Shown: piece after piece, positions 34,172 through 45,539 of the stretch
Position numbering within the stretch: the first letter of the stretch is position 1
How the letters are laid out: each line of letters begins with the position of its first letter
From: Paracamarosporium sp. OC-R06-R3
Taxonomy: Eukaryota > Ascomycota > Dothideomycetes > Pleosporales > Didymosphaeriaceae
Assembly: GCA_019828545.1 (NCBI GenBank)
Contig: JACVRA010000287.1
Coordinates: 22,317 to 86,316, forward strand
DNA: 64,000 nt
Direction: 5' to 3'
Notes under the pieces: model-generated
The model's database searches: none
What the model saw: the letters and a program-made list of their open reading frames with translations, nothing else
What the model was told of the DNA's origin: nothing
Translations under genes and position numbers: made by a program

Positions 34172-36522
34172 ATGTTTCGCACTATTCAGCCAGGACCAGA
34201 GCGCCCTCCGCCCTCTCCGCCTCCTTCAGAGCCAGACGTTCCTAAGCTTCCAAAAAACCGTTGTACGAGTGCGTGCATTCGCTGTCGCGACAAGAAGAAT
34301 CGTGTAAGTATAGCTGTAGTTTATCTTATGCAAGCTTTTGACGTATGTTACAACTAGTGCGATGGCGGCCGCCCAGAATGCGATGCCTGCATCAAGCTCA
34401 AATTGGACTGTAGGTACATTACATCCAACGAAGACGAGACGATATATACAGCTCTCCGAAATGACGTGGAACGATCCCACAAAGCGCTCGAAGACTACAC
34501 GTCCGTAGTACATCGCCTGCAATCCGCACCAGAACACGAAGCATTTTCTCTGTTTCGGCTCATGAGGTTGGATGAGCCTCCCGACATCTCGAATATGATT
34601 TGGACCCTGAACGCCAGCCTTGTTACAACCGTCCAGCCACCAGAGAAGATCATAAAAGAGGCGCCGTTGCCAGCACCCACACCGGACATCGCCTCCAAAC
34701 TGTCTATGCTTCATCGCTCTGTTTATCCACCTTTGGAGTTTCTGGACACTCCCGATGCCGATCTTGATAGCGTGTTCTTCCTCCGTAGTATAGCACCTGT
34801 TGGGTCATCGCTCATATCGCATGACCGTACCAGCCTAAACAATGTTGCGTCTAGATACGGACTTCGTTCCGGACGTTCATCAGCAATTGCTGGCCCTGTT
34901 CCAATGAATCTATACTGTGACGCTCGACTAATTGACTTGGATTGTGGCTATTGGACAACAGTGCGTATCGACAATGGCTTTGCGGCATGTGCGCTTTCAC
35001 ATTATCTTGAGATTCATCATCCAATATTTGGACCTTTCGATGCTGGGCTCTTCTTATCTGACCTGATCAATTTCGAGCTCAACTATTGCTCAGCCTTCCT
35101 TTTCAGTGCAGTAATGGCTGTTGCATGCGTAATCATCCCCTTCCTTATAGTTCTTGTGCCTGATTGCTGACTACATCTAGCAATCGTACTGTACTGTTGA
35201 TATAGGGTCCTCTCGTTTCGCCTCTGCGTTTTTGAAGGAAGCAGAACAGTTATGGCGTGCCGACAGAAACTTACAAACCCCATTGAGTCTAGCTGCTCGA
35301 AGTTGTCTATGTCAAGCTGCGACCTTGAGTGGCACTGAGCCCCTTCGGGCTGAGCTTATGCAGGAGACTCTTGCCCTGGGATTCCAATTGAAGCTCTATG
35401 GCATGCAATCAACTGCGGAACTAGTGCAGACGTTTGCCATCCTTTCAATAGAGGGTATGAAGCAGCAGGCTCATCTTGCTTGGGGATTGTACATCTGGTT
35501 CGTGTGAGTGGCGCCCTTGCATAAACCTAAGAACCTATACTAACTACCCAAGGGTCACTTCTACCTATCTCGAAGACGCGCCAATCGAGTTCCCACCGTG
35601 CCTTCCGATACCTGGCGACTCCGATCGTCACAATGTCGGTCCTGTTCACATTGCTTGGCCTGACCATCCCCTACCAGATTACATGGGCCAAACATTTCCA
35701 ACACTCAGTCGATTCTGTATGATTCTGCGAGGACTCAATTCGATCTACCGGCCCGATAACAACAATCACGTAGCAGAGAAAGTATCACTGGCATCAGCTA
35801 CGTTGGGTTACCAGAAGCTGGTGACGTGGGCGGGTTCACTTCACCCACAGATGCTTCGAGGCGAACACAGTCCAACACATGTCTATTTCTTCCAGTAGGT
35901 CATTCACCCTAGCAGTACGCCCCCCGCGTACTAACTCTGGAGCAGCACGTTGTATCACAGCACTATACTTATGGTGTTCCGCCCATTTCTGGAAGTCAAC
36001 AAAGACGTGGTCAGATTCAAATCAGTGTCACCTGGACAGGGTACTCCCAATGTAATCTTCTCCCTATCCGTCGAACAACTGAAGCGCATTATCTTCAGCT
36101 GGCTTGCTTCACCATCTCGTCATATCTCCTGTGGCTGGATGAATCGGGCATTTCTTGAAGTAAGTAACGCTGTGTTAAGGAATTACAACGAAGACCCCTC
36201 CTGGCAATTGTGTTTCCTTGTATGTTTCCAATTTTGGAAGGCATCATATAGGTGCTACCGTGTTTTCTATCCCCAAGTGCGGGCAGTCCTTTCAGTGGCT
36301 CTTAAGTACAAGGCAATTCAGGCTGCTGAGGCGAAAGTGTTGATGGGAGAACTGAGCCTCGAAGGAAGGCACCACGAGGCACCAGACAAAGCAGCAATCG
36401 CAAGTCTAGTGCATTTGTGGCAATCAATGTCAGATCCAGAGCATTCAACGATGGACTTTCTTACTGGACGATTGGAAGAGCTCATGATGTTTGACGAGAT
36501 GACCATAGGAGATTGGGACTGA
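34172..36522 (+). CDS. Zn2Cys6 fungal transcription factor, five exons, 714 aa
   Basis: Binuclear zinc cluster DNA-binding regulator, nuclear. Exons: 34172-34303, 34358-35128, 35181-35503, 35553-35894 and 35946-36522; introns of 54, 52, 49 and 51 nt. The cluster is complete only after splicing intron 1: CIRCRDKKNR then CDGGRPECDACIKLKLDC, i.e. CX2CX6CX6CX2CX6C at residues about 35-62. A long mostly helical region follows without a confidently recognised fungal_trans signature, as in many regulators of this class. The N-terminus is Pro-rich. The next gene on the same strand is a sugar transporter 1.6 kb downstream, so control of sugar uptake is possible but unproven. Confidence 0.9.
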
Positions 36523-38120
36523 CTCATGTATCTATACCCTAGGGAATTCTTTGCTTCTTTGTCTCTTTTTTTTTTCCTTGCACTCGATCATCGGGTCTGG
36601 CGTTCATGGTTGTTGGGGGCTACGAAACCTTCTGCGGGTTGATCCAGAAGGGATCTTGGTGCGTGCACCCAGAGATAGACGTCGACATCGCCATGGCTTC
36701 ATGAAGCAGCGCAGGACTAGGCTAACGATCTTAGATGGACTCCAAGCAGACTGATCATTGCCTGCGCCATGTTTGCTCTAACTGGTGCCCTTTCAACGTT
36801 GCCTCACGGTCCGGCAAAACATGATCACGGACTATTGCACGAAGGCGGAGAGAGCTCAGATCCACTCCAAACTTCTTTCATTATCGACGAACATCTTACT
36901 TTACATCGCTGGGGGATCACTCGAAGGATAGTCAGTCATTTGTTTTATTGCTCGTCTGAGGGCATCAACAAGAAGTAACGGCCGATTCAAGGTTCTTTGT
37001 CACGACGCTAACGTTCAGCATTTCCCATCATGATAACGCATTGGCGGATATTTTCATGTTGATCCAGGACGGCCCGACGGCAACTCATGATGAACGTAAT
37101 GGCAGATATTAGTATGTCTTCCAAGGTTATTTCCTATGGTGGTAATGTGTTGGCGGAGATTGGTATGTTGATCCAGGACAGCCCGACAGCACTTTCATTT
37201 CCTCTCATGGTCACTGATGGCGGATTACATTATGTTTATCTAGGGTAGCCTCACGGCAACGTTATGGCAAAATCTGACCATGAGCAACTCGTTCTGGTGT
37301 ATGTCGATTGTGATGCTCATGACGATTCCCCGGACCGGCCTGCCATCGGCGACACTCCGACGATGTTGTGTGTTGAAAGGTAGATGATGTCGGATAAACC
37401 CCACGGCGTTGATTAGTGGTAGCCGAGTCTCAGTATCGAGCTTCCAAATGGCGGGGAAGGCGAAGTTACTACATATCTCGTGCACTGGATGGCCACCTAA
37501 ATAAACAGCGAGAAAGAGTACGTGCCCAGAATTTGGGAACGATACTACCAACGAACATTGCCGTTCAGATTTCGCTGAACAAATGGCAGAGCGTCGGGCC
37601 CGACGTGCCAAGCGTGAATTTCCCGATCAGGGCAAGCCGATGCCAGCCGTGGGGATTTTAAATTCCGAAGCATCCACGAACGACACCAACACGATATCGG
37701 CAACAAGTCGATGGAATACCTCGGTGATTCACTGAAGCTTGATTTTGAAACGCTCGCGTTGGTCCGGGAATAAGGACGCGGCTCAAGAAATGTGGACCTC
37801 TTCCCCAGATGGACACCATGATGTCACACATCTCCACACTGCGCTTGGCCCCAGTGTCGGTGCACCTGGAGAGAGCCTGGAGAAGGCATTCCTACACGCG
37901 TTTGTAAGCCTTTGCCGAGCTTAGCTTGGTGGCCTTGTTTTCGGCTTTGGTATCCGGCCTTTGGAGTTGGTCATGCCATCTCGGACGACGCCGCATTTTG
38001 CGCGCATGTGCGTGATATATAAGAGAGGGTCGTTTGCGCTGTTTGGTATTTGTTTTCGATGTCCTTGCTAGTTCGCGAGTTTCGCATATAGATCGCTTTG
38101 AAGATTGCTATCAGTTGAGG
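36523..38120. other. Intergenic between regulator and sugar transporter
   Basis: 1.6 kb. A decayed tandem repeat occupies 37041-37262 (separate entry). A frame near 37582 starting MAERRARRAKREFPDQGKP is short and unsupported. The rest shows nothing recognised. Confidence 0.5.
37041..37262. repeat. Decayed 50-67-bp tandem repeat, four units
   Basis: Units begin at 37041, 37099, 37149 and 37216 with TTGGCGGATATT-like words; the two best (37041 and 37149) also share TATGTTGATCCAGGACAGCC-like sequence and CCGAC(A/G)GC. Substitutions are mostly transitions. It lies in the presumed upstream region of the transporter. Confidence 0.65.
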
Positions 38121-40006
38121 ATGTTTGGCATGAAGAAGCCGTACTTCGACTTGACAGGAGGATGGTTGACGTTCTGGATCACTGTATGCGTGTCTCATTC
38201 CCAGATGGCTTGTCTCGCTGCTAATAAAACAGGTCGCTTGCGCGACAGACATGAGCTTGTTTGGATACGACCAGGGTGTATTCAGTGGGTAGATCTTGTC
38301 CTACGGTTCGAACGTTAACTGATTTTGGAAGGCGGTGTTGTCATTTCGCAGGACTACCTCGATGTTCACAACCTCAATGGCCCTGATAAAACGGACCTTC
38401 TCGCTATTGTCACAGCTATATATGACGTGGGCTGTTTCTTCGGCGCTATCCTTGCCTTTTGGATTGGCGAGAGGATGGGACGCAAGAAGTCGATCATCAT
38501 TGGCACGACTATCATGGCTGTCGGCACAGCGCTACAAACTTCGTCGTATAGTGTTGGTCATATGATAGTGGGACGTATCGTTAGCGGGTAGGACTTGCAA
38601 CGCACTTGTGAGCGGTTGGGGCTAACGAATTGCAGAATCGGAAACGGTATCAACACCGCCACAGCACCCGTCTGGCAGACCGAAACTTCACAGTCAAAAT
38701 GGCGAGGTAAACTCGTGGTTTTCGAAATGACAATGAACATCTTCGGCTTTATGACGGTCAACTGGATCAACTACGGTCTGTCGTATGTTGGAGGGCCCAT
38801 CGCTTGGCGGCTGCCACTTGCCATCCAGTATGTCTTCATCTTCGTGCTATGGGGCACAGTACCATGGCTCCCAGAAAGCCCACGATGGTTGATTGCTCAT
38901 GGCCGCGACGCCGAGGCTCTCCCTATCCTGGCCGATCTGGAATGCAAAACAGTGGATGATGCGTATATCAAAGCACAGTACGAAGAGATACGTTATAGCG
39001 TCGAGTACGAGAGGAAGAATGCAATCAGATGGCGCGACCTCTTACGCGGACGAACAGTGTCTGGTACGAAGACCGTTCGTCGCATTCTTCTTGGTGCAGG
39101 GTCTCAGGCGATGCAGCAGTTGGGCGGTAAGCATTCTTCCAGCATTCCTATTCGCAACCGTCCTGACCTGTTACAGGTATCAACATCATGAGTTACTATC
39201 TACCAACGCTTTTAATATCTTCGGTTGGGCTGGAAGACGAAATGGCTCGCCTCATTGCGGCCATCTCCTCTGTCGTATACCTGATCGCCTCTGCGATCGC
39301 CGCACCCTTAGTCGAGCGCTTCGGACGACGAAAGATGATGATTGTTTCGACTGCCATCCAGTTCTTTTGTTTCATGCTCATGACGATCCTCTTGTATTAT
39401 GCCAACGATGCGACTCGGCCGGATCATCAGACCTTTGGCAAGGCTTCTGTTGTGTGGTTCTTCATTTACTACATTGGCTTTGGATTGGGAATGCTGGGTA
39501 TTCCATGGCTATACCCAACAGAAGTAGGATGCTTTATCCCCATGTTTGTCGCCGATAATGTTAACATGCAAGCAGATCAATTCTCTTCCGATGCGCACAA
39601 AGGGTGCTGCTGTCGCAACCGCCACCGACTGGCTCACGAACTTTATTGTCGTCGAAGTCACGCCGCGTGGCATTCAGAACCTGGGTTGGAAGTTCTACAT
39701 AGTTTGGACGGTACTCAATGCTGTTTTCATCCCCATTTTATATCTCTTCTATCCTGAGACAGGTATGTTCACTGCATCAGTTGAGAGGTGTAGAACTAAC
39801 TCGGCACAGCCGATCGCAGCCTGGAGGACATTGATGCATATTACCGTGAAAACCCATCGCTCATTGTCATCAAGGATAAAGATGCCATCTCGAGAAAACG
39901 GCCGCAGAAATTCATTGAGATGGAAAAAGAGGATATTGTGAGGGCGGAGGAGAGTGGTGGTTTGACAGAGAGGAAGGTCCACAACAGTGGTAAGGAGGAA
40001 GTGTAG
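38121..40006 (+). CDS. MFS sugar transporter, seven exons, 530 aa
   Basis: Twelve-helix proton-coupled sugar porter of the plasma membrane; the sugar cannot be told. Exons: 38121-38183, 38233-38284, 38332-38587, 38636-39126, 39177-39523, 39576-39762 and 39810-40006; six introns of 47-52 nt. Exon 2/3 uses a GTGGGT donor and GGAAG acceptor, which restores GVFSGVVISQDYLD. Family signatures in order: GERMGRKKS after helix 2-3, GRIVSGIGNG, PESPRWL before the central loop, QQLGGINIMSYYLP in helix 7, VERFGRRK, PTEINSLPMRTKGA and the final PET after helix 12. The cytosolic tail is highly charged (KFIEMEKEDIVRAEESGG). Length is typical. Confidence 0.94.
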
Positions 40007-40704
40007 GTAACTGTGATTGCTCATAATAGCGAATTTAGGGGCTGTGGGCCATAGCATCGAAGCTATACACGCCATTAGAACCACACTCTCTGCACAATAT
40101 CTCTACATGGTTGTTTACTTTCACCGTAATTTTTTGGACATGCTGATGTGCCAGTCGCTTTGGGATCTGACCCAAATACCACTGCATCCATTGAATCTAA
40201 TAGAAGTCGATTTTAGAAAGCTCTTCAAAGACGCTAAAAAAACGGAAGGAAGAGAAAAAGCTTGTCTCAGTGGATCCAACAAGGCTGAGGCGCCGCAAAG
40301 TCTGTTCGGCTGCAGTATCAACCACTCAAACTTCCAAACAATTTAGAAAATACCAAGCATCAAATAACTCGAGCGATTAAGTTAATTAACAAGGACGAAA
40401 CAGACCACCCTCGTGTCGAGATCTTCGATATACTTGCGCTTGCTCTATTAACTTCTGCATCACGAAAAGAACATCAACAGAACCCGATCTCGGAGACCTC
40501 GCAAGCTCACCACGATTGGACAAATGCGAAGGACCTCAAAGAACAACCCTTATTAATAATGACAACACTTTGATTGGGATGGATGGTTATCGCTTCGCTA
40601 ACAGGCATACTCAAAGCGCATGCCCGTATCTCAAGGATCCCCGCAGAGCCCCACCAACCATCACCCTCTCCAACACCCCTTCCCCACCCCACCTCTTCCC
40701 ACCC
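40007..40704. other. Intergenic between convergent genes, nothing recognised
   Basis: 698 bp; 3' flanks of the transporter and of the alpha/beta hydrolase. Short frames only. Confidence 0.5.
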
Positions 40705-41531
40705 CTATGCAATCCCGCTCACAACCTCCAATACCCTCTCAGGCACACTCAGATACGGACTGTGTCCCGCCGCACAACTTTCTTCTTCCACAGTGACTCC
40801 CAAGCGCCTCACCTTCGCCACCATTTGCTTCTGCACCGCCAGCGGCAGCGCCTGGTCGTATTCGCAAAACAGGTACGTAGCCGGGTGATAGCGATACGCC
40901 GCGTACGTGACGGGCGTGCTCTGCGTATGCGCCGCATTGGCAACAAGCCGAGCAATCCACCTCCGCCGATCCCGGGGCTGCAAATCGTTGTAGAAACAGT
41001 GTGCTGGATCAGCCATGGTGACCATGTTGTTATGCTGCGTGCCTTCATGTCAGAAGCGGGGTAGCTGAAGGAAGGCGGGGAACGAGCTCAACCACGCACA
41101 TCCACGACCAAAAACGGCGGAAACGCATCCCCCTCCTTGCGCCCAAATGCGCCTACAAGGCTCTCCCCCTCTACCAGCATGAACGCACACATATATACTA
41201 TCCTCAGCACACCGCCTATCTTCCTATCTTTTTCCCTCTCTCCCCTCGCGAAGGCTTTTGAGACTGCCTGCGTTGCGACCACGCCGCCGTAGGAGTGCGC
41301 GACTACGATTACATCCTTCTCTTTGCGTTCAATCAGCTTCGCGAGCTCTGATGCAATGCAGTCTGCGTCTTCTTTGAGTCCGACTGTTTGCAGGCTTTGC
41401 GCGCTGGGCTGACGCGGGCAGGACGTGGGGTAGTTTGCTTTTTCGAAGATTGCGCGGATCGGGGCGTAGTGGGCTGGGCTGTGCCAGGAGCCGTGGATGA
41501 ATAGGACTGTTGGTTTGGCATTTGCGGACAT
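40705..41531 (-). CDS. Alpha/beta hydrolase, two exons, 258 aa
   Basis: Small serine hydrolase/esterase-like enzyme, probably cytosolic; substrate unknown. Exons: 41093-41531 and 40705-41042; the intron 41043-41092 (50 nt) has a weak GTTGAG donor. The start at 41531 (MSANAKPTVLFIHGSWHSP) is preferred because homologues begin just before the first strand; in-frame ATGs at 41576 and 41564 would add up to 15 Thr-rich residues. HGSWH is the oxyanion-hole region, VVAHSYGGVV holds the nucleophile Ser80 (numbering from 41531), EYDQALPL the likely acid Asp209 and AAGHSPYLS the His240. Residue roles are inferred from the fold. Confidence 0.87.
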
Positions 41532-42150
41532 ATTTGGTGTGGTGATCGTTGTGGTGATTGGCATGATGGTATGCACCGATAACTCCTCGGCCTGCAGCGG
41601 ACTTTGGAGGTGGAGATGTCGCAGTTGAGAATCACGGCATGGGCCCCTCGTTTATACTCCACTAACATTCAACTTCACGTTTAGTATTACATGACAGTAG
41701 GCGTGTTTATTGATATTTGTTCACTTAGCTTTGGATTTCAGCCCATGGTTGACTTAGCGCTGCCTCCATTGCTTCTAAAATCTCACGGTGAGGCGGTGGT
41801 TGAGGGAGGCCTTGGAGCCTGATCCGCACGATGGCCGGAAGAAACCTTTTGTCGCTTTCGGTGACTCGCACCTTCGCAATAGCCGCATCCTCGTCGGAAT
41901 GCATGTCTGCACAGCCTTCAGGGTAGAAGCCAGAAGTCCGGGTGGGAGCTGAACACCATCAGCTATCACGTTGATTCGACATGAGATGCATCACTGATAA
42001 GCTTGCATATAGCCGGACACGTCGTTCCCAACGAATCGAGACGTTCGTACTTTTGCAGCGACACAGTATATCTGGGACACCACGTTGATGGCAGGAGCCC
42101 GTTCTCGAAGTTGAGGAAACTCGCAGCTCGGGTTCTAAAGGACTGTATAT
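41532..42150. other. Intergenic, nothing recognised
   Basis: About 620 bp upstream of the hydrolase, running into the hairpin-repeat array. Short frames only. Confidence 0.5.
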
Positions 42151-43960
42151 TTATCAGTTCCATCGTAGCCTGCCACCGAGATTACGAAGCGCGAAGTCAG
42201 GGGCGCGTTCACCTAGAACAGGCACGAGGCTGTCGCAGCCACACAAATGCGCAAACTTCCAGAAACAGAAGATCTGTGGAAAAGCGCAGTTGCAAATCTG
42301 CAAACCGCATCTGGGTGGACAGGGACTGGGTGGACGGGCGTGTTCACCTGGAACAGACACGAGGCTGTCACAGCCACACAAAGGCGCAAAATGCCAGAAA
42401 CGGAGAATCTATGAAACACCGTCCAACGCTGCAAACATGGGATTCTAACTTCGTCGATGTGGGCGCAGCTGCGAATCTGCAAACCGCATCTGGCCGAGTG
42501 GGTGAAAAGGACGTGTTTAGCTGAAACCGAGCACGAGACCGTCGCAGCCACACAAAGGCGCAACCTTCCAGAAAAGGAAGATTGAAAAAAAGCGTCAAAC
42601 GCAGCAGAAACATGGGATTCTGGACCTTGTCCATGTGGGCGCAGATGCGAATCTGCAACCCCCTATTTTGCTGAGTAAAGGGCGTGTCGTGGCACAAGGA
42701 ACACCCCAAACCCCCTTCAGACACAACAGATACTCTGAGACATCGTTGTCCCTCGTAGCGTGTGTAGGTAGCAAGCAGTTGATATGATTTGCGGACGAGT
42801 TCTATGGTGGCATGCCACCGAAACGGCGAAGTGAAGGGCGGGCGTGTTCTCCTGAAAGCGGACACGAGGCAGGCGGTGGCAGCCACGCGAAGGCGCAAGC
42901 TTCCAGAAACGGAAGATGATGTGAAACACCGTCGAACGCAGCAAAACATGGGATTCTTGAGCTGGGGATGCGGATCTACAAAACCCATCTTGCTGAGTAC
43001 AAGGAGGTGTGGTAGCACAAGAAACAGCTACAACCCTTCAGACACGCTAGATAGCCTCAGACATCATCATCCATGGCAGCAGTGCAGGTAGCAATCAGCC
43101 AATATGTTCTACCAACAAGTTCCATCATGGTCTGCTACTAAGACGACCGGAAACGGGACGTCAAAAGGCGTACTCTCCCGAAACCAGACACGAGGCCGTC
43201 ACAGCCACACGACGGCGCAAACTTCCAGAAAAGGAAGCTCTGAAATGTGTCGAACGCAGCAAAAACATGGGATTCTGGACCTTGTCCATGTGCGCGCAGA
43301 TGGGGAATCTGCCCATCGTATCTGAGGTGTGCTAACATGAAACACCCAACCTGCCAGAAAAGGAAGACGTGGAAAGCGTCGAGCGCAGCAAAACATGGGA
43401 TTCTGACGATGTCGATGGGGGATCTGCATATCGCATCCTGGTGAAGGGAGGAGGTGTGGTTACACAAAAGTTCTGGAACCGGTAGATGAGCTGGGGTGTC
43501 GGCGACCGCAACGGTGCAGGTAGCAGTCTGTCAATGTATTCTAGCAACAAGGTTTATAGTAGACGGGAATCGTGAAGTCAAAGGCGTGTTCTCCTAAACC
43601 GACGGGGAGCGCAAAGCCAAGGGCGTGTTGTTCTCCAGGAAGAAAGCGAGAGGAGGCTGTCAGCCACACAGAGGCGCAAACTACCAAAAGCGGAAAAACA
43701 TCTGAAACGCCGTCGATCGCGGCAAAAACATGGGATTCTGCCGATGTCGATGTAGGCGCAGATGGGAAATCTGAGAGTATGGTTACACAAAAAAGTCCCA
43801 TGTTTCAGAAAAATCGGAACTGATTGATCGCTCGGAACCGGTTCCGATGAGCGTGTCTACATGAGCGAAGTTGCGTGTACCGCGATTCGTTGACAGTAAC
43901 ATTACAAACTAACCTGCCAGAAACGGCAGAAGAAAAATATGCCATCGATCGCGGCGGGGA
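42150..43960. repeat. Array of hairpin-bearing complex repeats
   Basis: About eight diverged copies of a core block of roughly 130-170 bp, set in longer units of about 320-430 bp. The core reads in order: ACACGAGGCTGTCGCAGCCA, CACAAAGGCGCAAACTTCCA, GAAACGGAAGAT (a short hairpin), about 15 nt, GTCGAACGCAGCAAAACATG, GGATTCTGG, then GTGGGCGCAGATGCGAATCT. Hairpin positions are near 42255, 42391, 42565, 42900, 43221, 43351, 43681 and 43914. A second shared segment (near 42800, 43125, 43550) with GTTCTAYNANCAAGTT-like and GGCGTGTTCTCCT words marks the longer unit. No open frame is conserved across copies. Not a transposon type I can name. Confidence 0.85.
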
Positions 43961-44346
43961 CAAGTCCGGCGAGGGTCGAAAAATAAGGATGCCTCGGCTA
44001 AGAAGGCACGTGAGAATGTAACATGTGATGATAAGACACGTGAGCATGACACGGGAGGCCACGCAGGGGAGTATTCGATGCAGACAGTTTCAAGAGGAGA
44101 AAGGAAGGAGAGAGAGGGAGGGGGGGCAATACCGTGCGCCCCTCGCGCCTTAAACTCCAGGATATCGCCGGAAAGTATCCACATTCCCGCATCCTCGTTC
44201 GCCCATCCATCTCCCCATCCCCACCACGCAAATCAAGCTTCCCAATGCTCCACCAAAAAGCTTATCCGACAACAATTTCCCTTGCACCCTGACTCCGCAC
44301 CGCAGCGGAACCCCTCCTTTTCTCCAAGTTCCAATAATGATCTGCG

Positions 44347-44386
44347 CACCCGTACCCGTACCCGTACCCGCACCCCGCACCCCGCA
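44347..44386. repeat. ACCCGT microsatellite
   Basis: Four ACCCGT units followed by related CACCCCG units. Low-complexity sequence outside genes. Confidence 0.75.
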
Positions 44387-45489
44387 CACCTGCTGTATCT
44401 CTGCCCTGTCCCTAAGCCCACGCCCATGCCCACGGATATACTTCCCACCCACAAGAATAGCACCGACAATTCTCCCTCTACTCTGCTCGTACGCACGCAC
44501 GTACGCAGCCGCAAACCAGCGCTCCTGACCAAGCAACCTATCGAGCAGCACCATCCGCTAGCTCTCACAGATCTTCACTGCGCGCCCAATCGGGAGGATC
44601 CCTGTCGGGCATCACCACGCCGCCGCCCATCTGCGCGCGCGCAGACCGGCGTTATCTACCTACCCACATGGTGGCCGTCGGAAAGGACGCACCCCACCCC
44701 AAGTATGAGGACCAGCGGTACGACGACGAACGACGGAAGGAGAATGGAGAAGCGAGATCGCTCGTGGATGCGGGTGCGGACGACCATCGAGGCGGAAGCG
44801 GAGTCGAACAGCGGATCGCAGGCGTGCAATCAAGATGGGACGACGTCATCTGCGACGGGCGCGCGTGGTGTAGGTACCGGTACCGTTGCAAGGCAGGATA
44901 GCGCATGCTACATGGCGTGCGGTACCAGGCAAGTGGACGTTGCCTTTCGCGGTACCTTCCGCTAAGTAGAGGCGCGAGCGTGGTCCAGGCCCAAAGTAGA
45001 CCTGGGGTAGAGTTGAAGTATTCCAGAGGCGCGGCGCTGGCGGGGCATCGGGTGCTGCTGAGGTAATCCGCGCATCCTCGTCACGAGTGTAATGTTGGTG
45101 TTACGAAAAGCGAGGCTAGCGCGGAGGGGGACCCGAGGATATAGGACCCTACTCAGCTGGGTATTAGTGGTGGTCCTCAGAACGGGTAGACCACTTAGAC
45201 TAGAGTTGGGGAAGTTGGCAGGTTGGGTCGTTGGGGTTACCGCGGTAGGCGCACGGTGTATGGCGCTTGCAGAATCGGAGATGGGCACTGTATAGCGATA
45301 ACCTATTTGGCCGCTGCTCTTTCCCGATGCAGAGAATGTTATGCAGTTGTGTATACCGCTTGATGACTTGACGGGTAGTCATCCACGCTAGTACGATGGG
45401 CTTTGCGTTCATGCAGGCTGCATCCACAGGATCACTGTAGAGTATTGGCGAACATGTCTAGTCTTGGGTGCGGTTTCAAACCCACCCGA

Positions 45490-45539
45490 AAGGACTACCG
45501 GTGCTATTGTCAACCAGGAACGCCTACTTGGTAGTCCTT
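45490..45539. repeat. Short inverted repeat
   Basis: Perfect 10-bp arms AAGGACTACC (45490-45499) and GGTAGTCCTT (45530-45539) around a 30-nt spacer. Just downstream, ACTCGCGGCCAATGCCGACC and a diverged direct copy with CAATGCCGACTT follow. Possibly a remnant of a small fold-back element. Confidence 0.6.

Noticed and set aside
42154..43801. Repeated minus-strand frames with FCFWKFAHLCGCDSL-like peptides across the hairpin-repeat array
   Set aside because: The peptide recurs only because the DNA repeats. Frames are short, shift between copies and lack starts or splice continuity, so a coding explanation was set aside.
42150..43960. CRISPR array
   Set aside because: The regular repeats are long, diverged and in a fungal nuclear genome, with no uniform spacers and no cas genes.
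44078..44965. 295-aa plus-strand open frame
   Set aside because: Made of Pro/Thr/Arg/His low complexity around an ACCCGT microsatellite, with no motifs and no homologous feel.
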